Part shown: positions 16,081 through 23,405 of the stretch, one piece after another
How positions within the stretch are numbered: position 1 is the first letter of the stretch
Layout: each line of letters begins with the position of its first letter
Virus record (IMG/VR): IMGVR_UViG_3300044620_001118
Location: 1-27,905 of that record
DNA: 27,905 nt
DNA from: a virus
Strand: one strand, 5' to 3'
Translations under genes and position numbers: made by a program
The notes under the pieces: generated by a model
Database searches by the model: none
Seen by the model: the letters and a program-made list of their open reading frames with translations, nothing else
Told to the model about the DNA's origin: nothing

Positions 16081-16509
16081 TCACCTCGGAGTGATGAACG
16101 TTTCAAATCCTACTGCCGCTGTGTAGACAGCGGTTGTGTTTATTCTTTCAACTGGGAACGAGTAAGTTTTGTAAGGATAGAATTGCACATCGTACGGTAT
16201 AGCAATATTAGCTATACCCGTTACAAGAATTGGATCAGAAAAGTTATTAACAAGTTCTCCTAACGAGTCTGCCGCACCGGCCAAACTATTAGAGATAGAC
16301 CGCATAGTAACTATTCCTTTCCAAGCAGTCATGTTGAGCATGTTATAGCTGACGCCTAAACTACTGTCGCTCTGGTAAACCAGGTACGGGTACAGTGCTT
16401 CCGACGGAGCCACGTTAAAAAATACTCTTCCTGCGTATTGCCCAGAAATCTGAACAATTGCTCGTGCGATGATTCTCCATATATTTGGATAAAGCGCGTT
16501 AACTATCAT
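16081..16509 (-). CDS. Probable tail terminator protein
   Basis: 142 residues, ATG at 16509 after AAGGAAC. The stop at 16081 lies three bases from the start of tube paralogue 2. Mixed alpha/beta sequence with an N-terminal helix ('LYPNIWRIIARAIVQI'), strands around 'LYPYLVYQSDS' and a closing 'TAAVGFETFI' fits the size and layout of siphophage tail terminators, which cap the tube and join it to the neck. Gene order (stopper, neck protein, this gene, tube) is the main support; no diagnostic motif was recognised. Confidence 0.6.
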   Translation of the reverse strand: MIVNALYPNIWRIIARAIVQISGQYAGRVFFNVAPSEALYPYLVYQSDSSLGVSYNMLNMTAWKGIVTMRSISNSLAGAADSLGELVNNFSDPILVTGIANIAIPYDVQFYPYKTYSFPVERINTTAVYTAAVGFETFITPR

Positions 16510-16523
16510 TTTGTTCCTTGTTA

Positions 16524-17108
16524 CTATTTCAAAATGCTACCAATTTGCTGATTGACGACTTTTTTAACACTCGCCTCAAGCTCTGCATCGGTAAGCTGTT
16601 GAAATTTTTTTTGAACCTGCTGAACAAGTTCTTTCATCATTCCCTTTACTTCAGAAAGCGTTGCTTTTTTTGTTGAATTATCGACCGCTTGTTCAATAAT
16701 AACTTTTAAACTAGGTCCGTCAATTTTGCCAGACTTTATGATTAAACTGATTTCATTCGACATTTTATATAACTGCAGAATTGAATCGTCAATAAGCGCC
16801 GCTTTTAGCGGGTTCTGCACTGTGTCCTGATCAACCAGTTCTTCTCCAGTATCTTGCTTGACTTGCTGATTTATATTTTTAAACGTGTTCAAGCGGTCAT
16901 TAAATTTTTTGTTTTCTGATCTTTCTGATTGTTTATTGCGGCGATCAGTCATTCTGATTTCTTCTTCAGGACTGACGTCGTTAAGGGAGAACAAATACTC
17001 TTCCACATTTTTTAAAACTGTGTGTTCTACAATTTTGCCTAAATGCTTAGGAATGGAATTGTACTCTTCTTTGTATCTTTGAATCTTCTTTATAAGCTCT
17101 TGAATCAT
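16524..17108 (-). CDS. Neck/tail-completion protein candidate (HK97 gp10-like position)
   Basis: 194 residues, starting at 17108 with a four-base ATGA overlap with the upstream gene, which indicates translational coupling. It is almost entirely predicted helix, rich in K, E and Q ('MIQELIKKIQRYKEEYNS', 'KGMMKELVQQVQKKFQQL'). Position between the stopper and the tail terminator matches the HK97 gp10-like neck family, but the sequence is more helical than typical members, so the assignment is by position only. Confidence 0.45.
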   Translation of the reverse strand: MIQELIKKIQRYKEEYNSIPKHLGKIVEHTVLKNVEEYLFSLNDVSPEEEIRMTDRRNKQSERSENKKFNDRLNTFKNINQQVKQDTGEELVDQDTVQNPLKAALIDDSILQLYKMSNEISLIIKSGKIDGPSLKVIIEQAVDNSTKKATLSEVKGMMKELVQQVQKKFQQLTDAELEASVKKVVNQQIGSILK

Positions 17109-17479
17109 TTCTGTCGCTCGACTGAGATGATAAACGCCCCCATAAGCGAATGCTTGATGGGGACGTCTACTATATCGTATACAACGCTGTCAAATACTAA
17201 CTTGTCTTTAGTGGCCACTTCAACGCTAAACGGAAGTTGGATTTTCGTGGTTTGCTGATTTTTTAAAATCTGCACATCCTCATCTTGATTCGTAAAAGAC
17301 GATAGTGTTTTTCCTGACTTGTTAATTATGCGGCATTTTATATTTGTCTGCTCGGTGAACTGCTCTGTGTACTCACCGTCAATTGTTGAATATCCGGTAA
17401 ATACTCTGAGTGTGCAACTGTCGAGCATAAACGATTCAGCTTGCTGACGTATGTAAAGAGCTGAACTAATCAGTGTCAT
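17105..17479 (-). CDS. Head-tail stopper (head closure) protein candidate
   Basis: 124 residues from an ATG at 17479 ('MTLISSALYIRQQAE'). This start has AAGG eight bases upstream and overlaps the preceding gene by 14 bases. A TTG 27 bases further upstream is in frame but has no ribosome site. The pattern of an N-terminal helix, then 'LDSCTLRVFTG', strands, and a C-terminal 'DVPIKHSLMGAFIISVER' resembles the small beta-barrel head closure proteins of siphophages. Position after the adaptor-like gene agrees. Confidence 0.6.
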   Translation of the reverse strand: MTLISSALYIRQQAESFMLDSCTLRVFTGYSTIDGEYTEQFTEQTNIKCRIINKSGKTLSSFTNQDEDVQILKNQQTTKIQLPFSVEVATKDKLVFDSVVYDIVDVPIKHSLMGAFIISVERQK

Positions 17480-17975
17480 CCTGTGCCGCCTTAATTCGAG
17501 CGTCAATCGCTTGAATCTTTTTAATCGGTTTGTTTTGGTTAACAGCTGCTTCGCGTACGCGCTGCAAAGTTGAAAGAGCGGTAAGGGCGTAGAGGCGCTT
17601 GTTAAACTCAGTCATTGACTTTAATTCAACAATTTCATTAATATCTTGATCAGTTAGGAAGTTTGTAAGATCAGGTTCTAGATCAGCCTCGTTATACTCC
17701 TTAAGTAGCCCGTTTACGAACAAACTTTTGTTCATTCGCTTGAACAACTTGTCTTCTAACTCTGAATAAATTTCGATAACTTCATCCTCGTAAACAAACG
17801 CAGAGCGTCGTTTTGTATCGAAGTCAAAACTTTCTTCTCGTGTTGAAAGAGTCCACCCGACATTTTTTGAACTATCGTGAGGGTCTACACGGTCTCCAGC
17901 AACAATGTGAACTGGAACTTTTGCGTATCTCTTGTAAATTGTCTCAAACGCTGGGTAAATATTATTCTTAGCCAT
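17466..17975 (-). CDS. Head-tail adaptor candidate, downstream of major capsid gene
   Basis: 169 residues, ATG at 17975 with AAAGGAAAAAG upstream, 20 bases after the capsid gene. The N-terminal third is beta-like ('VPVHIVAGDRVDPHD', 'TLSTREESFDFDTKRRSAFVYEDEVIEIY'); the rest is acidic helix. The gene slot directly after the capsid normally holds the connector adaptor that sits under the portal, but I do not recognise the family, so the role is inferred from order. Confidence 0.45.
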   Translation of the reverse strand: MAKNNIYPAFETIYKRYAKVPVHIVAGDRVDPHDSSKNVGWTLSTREESFDFDTKRRSAFVYEDEVIEIYSELEDKLFKRMNKSLFVNGLLKEYNEADLEPDLTNFLTDQDINEIVELKSMTEFNKRLYALTALSTLQRVREAAVNQNKPIKKIQAIDARIKAAQDDTD

Positions 17976-17995
17976 ATCTTTTTCCTTTATTAGTA

Positions 17996-18940
17996 TTAAA
18001 CTACCTTAATGACACCGATGTTTTCAGGCATGTCGACTACCAAGCCATACTTCTGCCAGGCGTGCAGAACATAGTCTGCAGGCTGAATCGTGGTGTCAGT
18101 GTGCTCCTGATATTCAACGTTACCGTAGAGAAGAATTTCGCCAGCGTTCTGACCGATGACCAAAATCTGATCTTCGGGAAGAAGAGCTTCACGAGGCGTT
18201 GGCAGTTGATTACGAAATACTTGAGGCGTTTCGATAATTGGAATGCCTTTGTACGTCGTAACTCTATTAGTATTCAAGAATTCAATAAGCTTTTCAGGAA
18301 CTGGATACGCAATGTTGCTGCCGCCGCCAACGTAGGAGTATTCGCGGAAACCCGAGAATTCATAGATTGGGCGAATTGCGCGACGAACGCCTACAATAGC
18401 TTTAACATCGCCAGCAGTGTACATGACGTTTTCAATAAGTTCGTCAAGCTCAGTGTACTTAATCTTGTTTGTTTGAACATAATGCGATGGGGTAGCAGCA
18501 CTTGTCCAAGTCGAGGTAAGCAAGTTGAACACGCGTGCAACCAGCGTCTCGATGATGTCGTTCTGCAGTTGCTTTCTCATCATGTCTACCGTGATGTGAG
18601 AGCCCTCCTGAACATTCATCAAGGATTCGCGAACACCGCCAATCAATTGATCGAAGACAAAGCTGTGGAAGTCGCTAACAGTTGTTGGCTGACTGACCAA
18701 GTGCTGCGTGCCTGCGACCATTGACTGGACTGAGTACTTACCGCGACGCAGTCTTCGAATGGTCGGATCACCGACATTAACCTGCCGAGTAGGCATAAAA
18801 GCGTTAAAAATATCAAGACTGAGGAATTCTGGCTCAATCAACTGTACCAACATTTCAGCAAACGCTGATTTACCACCCGGAGTAGTTCCTGCCGTTTTGG
18901 CAAGTTCAGCTACACTTTTCAAAAGTTCTTTCTTATCCAT
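17996..18940 (-). CDS. Major capsid protein (HK97-type fold inferred)
   Basis: 314 residues, ATG at 18940 with AGGAG. A short helical N-terminus ('MDKKELLKSVAELAKTAG') precedes the core. Core features include a long spine-like helical stretch ('MMRKQLQNDIIETLVARVFNLL'), a loop segment around 'GVRRAIRPIYEFSGFREYSY' and a C-terminal 'ILLYGNVEYQEHTD...GLVVDMP' beta region. It follows protease-scaffold and decoration genes and precedes neck genes, as expected for the capsid gene. Codons are enriched for C- or G-ending forms, fitting strong expression. Length is near the usual 300-350. Confidence 0.85.
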   Translation of the reverse strand: MDKKELLKSVAELAKTAGTTPGGKSAFAEMLVQLIEPEFLSLDIFNAFMPTRQVNVGDPTIRRLRRGKYSVQSMVAGTQHLVSQPTTVSDFHSFVFDQLIGGVRESLMNVQEGSHITVDMMRKQLQNDIIETLVARVFNLLTSTWTSAATPSHYVQTNKIKYTELDELIENVMYTAGDVKAIVGVRRAIRPIYEFSGFREYSYVGGGSNIAYPVPEKLIEFLNTNRVTTYKGIPIIETPQVFRNQLPTPREALLPEDQILVIGQNAGEILLYGNVEYQEHTDTTIQPADYVLHAWQKYGLVVDMPENIGVIKVV

Positions 18941-18949
18941 TATTTACTC

Positions 18950-19480
18950 CTAGTGCATTATGATGTACAGCATGTCGGTATCTGGCTGATAACGATCAAC
19001 TGTAGCAATCTTATAAGAATCGTTAGTGGTGTAGGTGAGCAAGCCGGAAGCACCGACAGCGACACCTGCGCCGGGTACCTTAATATCAGCCGAGCTGACA
19101 AAACAATCTGCAGTAATGCCGACCTTGCCGTGATGGAGAGCAACAAGCTCACCGCTGTACATGATAGGCTGGCGCCACATGGAACGAGGGACTAAGTACA
19201 TCTTCTTTTCCAGAATCGGGTCGCCGTAAAGATTACCGTTATTCAGATTGTAACTCTGAGTACGAGGAGCCGTGTACCAATCGGCATACGTTGGACGAGG
19301 GAAAGAATCAGGCGGGAAGAAAGCAATGAAAACGCCATAACGTGTGTTTGCTGCTGCATACGTCACATTTGGCAAATCGTTGCGAACTCCCGAAGCGCCG
19401 ACCACAACGGCACGCCCTTCCATAATTTCGGAAGCGGCGACACCTTGGCGGCTGTACTGTGTAGTTACGATAACTGCCAT
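18950..19480 (-). CDS. Probable capsid decoration protein
   Basis: 176 residues, ATG at 19480 with AGAGGAT. It lies immediately upstream of the capsid gene and is beta-rich with a conserved-looking C-terminal barrel pattern ('GKVGITADCFVSSADIKVPGAGVAVGASGLLTYT', here read in pieces: 'GELVALHHGKVGI', 'AVGASGLLTYTTND', 'MLYIIMH'). Small beta proteins between protease and capsid genes usually cement the capsid surface. The codon choice is similar to the capsid gene. The role is inferred from place and composition. Confidence 0.6.
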   Translation of the reverse strand: MAVIVTTQYSRQGVAASEIMEGRAVVVGASGVRNDLPNVTYAAANTRYGVFIAFFPPDSFPRPTYADWYTAPRTQSYNLNNGNLYGDPILEKKMYLVPRSMWRQPIMYSGELVALHHGKVGITADCFVSSADIKVPGAGVAVGASGLLTYTTNDSYKIATVDRYQPDTDMLYIIMH

Positions 19481-19512
19481 TTAATTATCCTCTTTTAAAT
19501 TTAGACTGTAGT

Positions 19513-19725
19513 CTAGGATTTGTTTTTTAGCAAACGCTTTAGGCCTTCTGCTAAAATTCTTGATTGTTGTTTTTCTGCCTGTAGTTTTTCCGAAATAGTT
19601 AGACCCATCCAGTAAGCTTGAGCTTCTTCAGCTGTTTCAAAACACTGCATAGGTTTTTCGTCACCTTCTCGGTATACGCAGTAATCGAAGACTCGATTTT
19701 CATTTTCTCGGTATTCGTACGGCAT
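19513..19725 (-). CDS. Small protein of unknown function in the head cluster
   Basis: 70 residues, ATG at 19725 with TAGGTAG upstream. The N-terminal half is polar with aromatics ('EYRENENRVFDYCVYREGDE') and a 'CFETAEEAQAYWMG' helix; the C-terminal half is basic helix ending 'LKRLLKNKS'. It starts eight bases after the protease-scaffold stop. It might assist head assembly, but nothing in the sequence shows that. Confidence 0.6.
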   Translation of the reverse strand: MPYEYRENENRVFDYCVYREGDEKPMQCFETAEEAQAYWMGLTISEKLQAEKQQSRILAEGLKRLLKNKS

Positions 19726-19732
19726 TAACTAC

Positions 19733-21319
19733 CTACTTATCTTCTTTTTTAAGTTTTTTAAGTTGCTCTGCTAACTCCCGCGGAGTCAACGGTTTGTTGT
19801 AATCTCCACGAGGTTCGGGAATCACAGAGTTGTTTGCGGAAGCGCTTGCTTCTTGCTTAGGCTTAGCAGGCACACTCTTTTGAAAATCTTCAACAATTTT
19901 TGAAAGAATGCTGTCTTCCAGAGACAGGTAAAAATCAAGTTTTTCGGAAATTTCACTTTCGCTGAAAATAGCAGAAAGCTTCCGAGTTACTTCATTTTTC
20001 CGGGCTTCGGCTTTGGCGCGTTGCTCGGCTTCTTCATAGGTTTTGATTTGGATCCGTAACTCATTGAGTTCCTCCTCTTTTTTTGAGAGTGACATAGTCA
20101 ATTCATCAAGCTGTTGTTTATATTCTTCCATTTTTTCCTTCTCTTCTGCTACTGAAAGCAAAGGTGTTCTGTCTCCGTAGGCAGGGTTGTCGACAATACA
20201 TGTACCAGCAAACGTAATATCGTTTAACCAGCGTATACCGTCGATTTCTTCCGCAGACGTGTAGTAAACCTCCCAAGAAGTTCCTATAAATTCACTTTCT
20301 TCGGCGCGTGATTTAAGCAAGTCATAAACTGCAGGATATTCATCTTTCCAGATAAATGCTCTTCCTTTAATAACGTCACGGCCTTGGTAAGTATCAGCAA
20401 ATGCTTCGACAATAGCCCCAACAGGCTTAGCTCCGGCGTGACCGCCAAAACCAGCCGAAGAAGATGCTATTTTTATAGGAGTAAATCGAGAGGTTCGAAT
20501 GACGTTGTTTATTTCTGATTTTTTAATTCCTTCGCTATTAGCGTTAGGCTCGAAATCAGTCAAGACAACTTCGATTTCTTTAATGAAAGGATGATCAATG
20601 TTTGAAACTTCTGCAAGTCTTAAACCACCTTTCAATGATGCCGAACTTTTTTTGTCAGCTGCGTCCATTTGTCTTACTAAACGAGCAAACCAAGATCGAC
20701 CGGAAGCCCCTCCCCAAAGTAACCAAGATACCCAAGCAGGAGAATCTTTTGGAGCATTCGCAAATCTAGCGTTTCTTCCAAAAAATCTATTGCCCATTCT
20801 TGCTCTTTCAGGACTTACCGAATCTCCAGACACATACTTTCTTGCCCAACCGACTGTAGCAGGTTCTAGTCCACCTCCGCTTAGTCCTTCCTCATGAAGA
20901 GCAAGTCCACGCTTTGCAGCAGATTTTACTCCTGCTGGGGGAGAAAAACTAATATTGGCGTATTTGGCAGCCGAGTATGTTTGGTTGTTTGTCTCGTCCT
21001 CCTCAGTTTCATTAGATTCTTCTATATCTGGAAGATCCGGAATTTGCAATTCTTCGTTTTCAATTACCCAGAATTTACAAATAGCCTCGTCTTCTAAAAC
21101 ACCTTGAACGATTGAACAGCTTTTACTATCTTTTGCGTAGAAAGCGCAGTTTCCACATACAATTCCCTCAGCCTTAAAAGGATTAAGACTGGCTGGAGTG
21201 TAGTGAGATCCCTCACTGTCAATACCTTGACCAAACTTTCCGAACTCGTCAACTATCTCTAATAGCTCCTGTACTAGCTCTTGTTGACGCGGGCTAAGAT
21301 ACTCATTTTCATCTTCCAT
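19733..21319 (-). CDS. Prohead protease-scaffold fusion with N-terminal four-cysteine motif
   Basis: 528 residues; the ATG at 21319 overlaps the stop of the upstream gene (TAATG). Segments in order: a Cys motif at C55, C58, C68 and C81 ('CGNCAFYAKD', 'AICKFWVI'); an acidic linker (about 88-115); a domain with 'AAKRGLALHEEG' and 'AWVSWLLWGGASGRSW' (130-222); a protease domain (about 232-395) with 'GGHAGA' (His294) and 'FIGTSWEVYY' (Ser348), likely the His and Ser of an S21/HK97-like serine protease; a coiled coil (395-445) and basic tail, resembling a scaffold. The protease would trim the scaffold and capsid N-termini during head maturation. Confidence 0.8.
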   Translation of the reverse strand: MEDENEYLSPRQQELVQELLEIVDEFGKFGQGIDSEGSHYTPASLNPFKAEGIVCGNCAFYAKDSKSCSIVQGVLEDEAICKFWVIENEELQIPDLPDIEESNETEEDETNNQTYSAAKYANISFSPPAGVKSAAKRGLALHEEGLSGGGLEPATVGWARKYVSGDSVSPERARMGNRFFGRNARFANAPKDSPAWVSWLLWGGASGRSWFARLVRQMDAADKKSSASLKGGLRLAEVSNIDHPFIKEIEVVLTDFEPNANSEGIKKSEINNVIRTSRFTPIKIASSSAGFGGHAGAKPVGAIVEAFADTYQGRDVIKGRAFIWKDEYPAVYDLLKSRAEESEFIGTSWEVYYTSAEEIDGIRWLNDITFAGTCIVDNPAYGDRTPLLSVAEEKEKMEEYKQQLDELTMSLSKKEEELNELRIQIKTYEEAEQRAKAEARKNEVTRKLSAIFSESEISEKLDFYLSLEDSILSKIVEDFQKSVPAKPKQEASASANNSVIPEPRGDYNKPLTPRELAEQLKKLKKEDK

Positions 21320-22083
21320 TAAGCACCTCTGACTAAGTGGATTGAAAACGAGCCTACTGCTGTTTCGTCTAACGTAAACGCAATAATAAACCCGTTAACA
21401 GGACTTGCTAAAATTGGAACACTGTAAATACCGCCAGAAACAGCAACAGGATCGGGAAAAAATCCGTATCGGGTTTCTGCGTAAAGTTCGTATGAGTTAA
21501 TAAGCAAATCATCATCGAGAAATCCCAGATCTGCGTAAATTTTTAATGTTCCAGCTGCGGCAGATTTTATGGAAAATGAAAGCTTTCTCCATCCAGATCT
21601 AATCATCGGCACATACACAAAACGAGTGCCTAAACGAGCAGTATCAAAGAAATCGCCACTTGAAACGATAGGAGCCATTGTGTACTGATCAAAGCTGTTT
21701 TCGCTAACGTAGATATCGTCATAACCGTCAGAAAACGAAGGAACAAGTTCGTTTACTCTTCCGTCTCCGGCAGTCTTTAAACCGCCTTTTACAGTAGTTC
21801 TTAGAACAGACAGCTCCGTATCTAAAAGCTCAATTCCACTGTTTTCGATGGCTTCAGAGTAGTAAGCTCCTCCCATAGGAAAAACAGTTTGACCGTTATT
21901 GAAAGTCTTTATGTAAGACCCGTCCATAATTACAGAAACAGGAACCGGTGCGTCAGAGGTACCTATTGGATTTCCGCTAGCAGTAGTCATTACAAACTGC
22001 TGATAATGAGTTGTTGTTAATCCTCCAGTAATTTCTATAGTACCGATAGTCGTTGTTGTATTTGACGGTATATTAATTGCCAT
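21319..22083 (-). CDS. Beta-rich structural protein, first gene of the head operon
   Basis: 254 residues, ATG at 22083 with a strong GGAGGAAG site. It is rich in Gly, Ser and Thr with alternating strands ('TIGTIEITGGLTTTHYQQF', 'WRKLSFSIKSAAAGTLKIYADLGF', 'GGIYSVPILASPVNGF', 'VGSFSIHLVRGA'), without signal peptide or membrane segment. This composition suits a virion surface protein, such as a head fibre or decoration protein. It overlaps the protease start by one base and would be co-translated with it. No family was recognised. Confidence 0.6.
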   Translation of the reverse strand: MAINIPSNTTTTIGTIEITGGLTTTHYQQFVMTTASGNPIGTSDAPVPVSVIMDGSYIKTFNNGQTVFPMGGAYYSEAIENSGIELLDTELSVLRTTVKGGLKTAGDGRVNELVPSFSDGYDDIYVSENSFDQYTMAPIVSSGDFFDTARLGTRFVYVPMIRSGWRKLSFSIKSAAAGTLKIYADLGFLDDDLLINSYELYAETRYGFFPDPVAVSGGIYSVPILASPVNGFIIAFTLDETAVGSFSIHLVRGA

Positions 22084-22103
22084 AGTCTTCCTCCATTATA
22101 CTC

Positions 22104-22131
22104 TCTATACTTGTCAATAATTTTTTGTCAA
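22104..22131 (-). promoter_or_regulatory. Candidate promoter for the head operon
   Basis: Minus strand TTGACA (22126-22131), 16-base spacer, TATAGA (22104-22109), about 20 bases before the ATG at 22083. It overlaps the last codons of the HTH gene. A second TTGACA lies 13 bases downstream of the first, and a TATAAT further on is badly spaced for either. A short leader with GGAGG would result. Confidence 0.4.
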
Positions 22132-22509
22132 TTTTATTCGGTTAATGATTGCGCGAACACTTTCTCGAGAAACAGACAAACCAGCCGAATTACAAGCTTT
22201 AGTTATTTTTCTAACTGACTGATCTTCGGTATAAATAGACTGAATAAATGATTCAATTAACGGAGTTGTTTTCGGTCTTCCTCTAGGTCTTGAAGCTCCA
22301 AAATAAGATTTATAGTCTTTGCTTATAAAATCTACATCATAGTTTGCAGACTCCGCTTTTGTTATTCTTTTTTGAACTTGTTCTAGTCTAACAAATTCAG
22401 AAAACCATTCTTCAGAGACGTAAGGATTATACAAGTTGCGGCAAAAAGCGCAAAGAAAATCGTTAGGTGCCTTTCTATTATCACAAAACAAACATTTTAC
22501 ATATCTCAT
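22114..22509 (-). CDS. Zinc-ribbon, AT-hook, helix-turn-helix DNA-binding protein
   Basis: 131 residues, ATG at 22509 with only a weak upstream ribosome site. A four-cysteine knuckle (C6, C9, C20, C23) is followed by helices, then the AT-hook-like 'RPRGRPKTTP' (GRP at 77-79). A resolvase/Hin-type helix-turn-helix follows (about 88-130: 'SVRKITKACNSAGLSVSRESVRAIINRI'). It is the first minus-strand gene beside the divergent intergenic region, so it may regulate both directions. Acting as a late-gene activator or a host-recognition DNA-binding factor are both possible. It has its own stop 30 bases before the next gene. Confidence 0.7.
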   Translation of the reverse strand: MRYVKCLFCDNRKAPNDFLCAFCRNLYNPYVSEEWFSEFVRLEQVQKRITKAESANYDVDFISKDYKSYFGASRPRGRPKTTPLIESFIQSIYTEDQSVRKITKACNSAGLSVSRESVRAIINRIKLTKNY

Positions 22510-22785
22510 AAATCACCGCTTGACAAATTAAAATAGGCATATTTACCCACAATCATAATAACATACAAGCTAGTTGTTTTAACGCAATCAAGCTTATTCT
22601 AATCAAACTCTAATATAAAGGAGAAAATCTGCTTGTATAATTAACAAAGAGAAAAAAAAAAAAAGAAAGCATATGTTTACATATTAAGTTTATGTACTTA
22701 TGTTTTTCTTTTTTTTTATTATTGATTATATCTATAAGCTATGTTACAATGTTCTTGGTTTAATATTATCTAGGTGGAGGAAAAA
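22510..22785. promoter_or_regulatory. AT-rich divergent intergenic control region
   Basis: 276 bases without a supported gene. It holds a purine tract with a run of 13 A (about 22652-22664), followed about 40 bases later by a T-rich tract (about 22703-22719). The tract flanks are nearly inverted repeats (A9-GAAAGCATA and TATGTTTTTCT9), with ACATA...TATGT between them. Two TTGATT motifs sit near 22590-22610 on the minus strand. The plus-strand promoter is at 22722-22750. I see no clear promoter for the HTH gene on the minus strand. Confidence 0.6.
22722..22750 (+). promoter_or_regulatory. Sigma-70-type promoter for the plus-strand operon
   Basis: TTGATT (22722-22727), exactly 17 bases, TACAAT (22745-22750), then about 35 bases to the MazG-like ATG, whose GGAGG is at 22776-22780. 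It lies just after the T-rich tract. Four of six -35 bases and five of six -10 bases match consensus. Confidence 0.65.
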
Positions 22786-23127
22786 ATGGAAGAAAACTTA
22801 ATGGACTGGGATCAGTATCAGGCTTTTATTCGAACTACTAAAAAGTATGATGAGCGTTTTAAGCTTATGTATCCTGTTTTAGGCCTTGCTTCTGAAGCAG
22901 GGGAAGTAGCGGGTAAGCTTAAGAAGATCTTTCGAGACCACGGAGGACACGTTGACGAGCTTCAACGTAATAGACTGATTGACGAGCTTTCTGATGTTCT
23001 TTGGTACGTTACCGCTTGTGTTGACGACCTTGACTTCACTCTAGAAGAACTTGCTAAGTACAATGCGGCTAAACTTTCTGAGAGAATGCAGAAAGGGACA
23101 ATCCAAGGGGACGGCGATAATCGATGA
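22786..23127 (+). CDS. MazG-like nucleotide pyrophosphohydrolase
   Basis: 113 residues from ATG at 22786, chosen because GGAGG sits five bases upstream; an in-frame GTG at 22774 overlaps that ribosome site. The all-alpha NTP-PPase signature is present: E37-x2-E40 ('LASEAGEVAGKLKK') and E67-x2-D70 ('RLIDELSDVLWYV'), the magnesium-binding acids. Such enzymes hydrolyse NTPs or dNTPs to monophosphates. In phages they are thought to alter the nucleotide pool or the alarmone response. It overlaps the next gene by ATGA and leads an operon with ribonucleotide reductase, so a nucleotide-metabolism role fits. Confidence 0.85.
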   Translation: MEENLMDWDQYQAFIRTTKKYDERFKLMYPVLGLASEAGEVAGKLKKIFRDHGGHVDELQRNRLIDELSDVLWYVTACVDDLDFTLEELAKYNAAKLSERMQKGTIQGDGDNR

Positions 23128-23405
23128 AGTTTACTGTGTACGAATGGGTGGAGAGCAACGGTAACTTTCGCATAAAGTTTACCGTTGCTTCTAACAAGCA
23201 AGACAGGCTAGAATCATACGATATAACAATTCCGTTTACCGGAGAGGACCCTCAACTGTTTATGAGTAAACTGCGAAATTACATGGTTTCGCATGTTTCA
23301 TACGTTGATAATTTAAAAGCCGCTAAGAACGTACTTGGCGGTTTTACTTTTACAGATCCAACTGTCCATTATTACGAGAATATAGGAGATAGCGATGTTA
23401 CTTAG
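23124..23405 (+). CDS. Conserved-position small protein of unknown function
   Basis: 93 residues, start at 23124 overlapping the MazG-like stop (ATGA) and end overlapping the reductase start by 11 bases, so the three genes are translationally coupled. The sequence begins with strands ('MKFTVYEWVESNGNFRIKFTV') and has a central helix ('LFMSKLRNYMVSHVSYVDNL'). No family or motif was recognised. Confidence 0.7.
   Translation: MKFTVYEWVESNGNFRIKFTVASNKQDRLESYDITIPFTGEDPQLFMSKLRNYMVSHVSYVDNLKAAKNVLGGFTFTDPTVHYYENIGDSDVT

Noticed and set aside
17105-17506. Longer stopper start at 17506
   Set aside because: The codon is TTG without a Shine-Dalgarno; the ATG at 17479 has AAGG at good spacing.
18062-18724. 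220-codon plus-strand ORF opposite the capsid gene
   Set aside because: It lies wholly inside the major capsid gene on the other strand, has no ribosome site, and results from the few antisense stops in that codon-biased gene.
22520-22548. Plus-strand promoter starting with the TTGACA at 22520
   Set aside because: No acceptable -10 hexamer lies 15-19 bases downstream, and nothing on the plus strand starts nearby.
22774-22785. GTG start for the MazG-like gene at 22774
   Set aside because: The GTG and next codon are part of the GGTGGAGG ribosome site serving the ATG at 22786.
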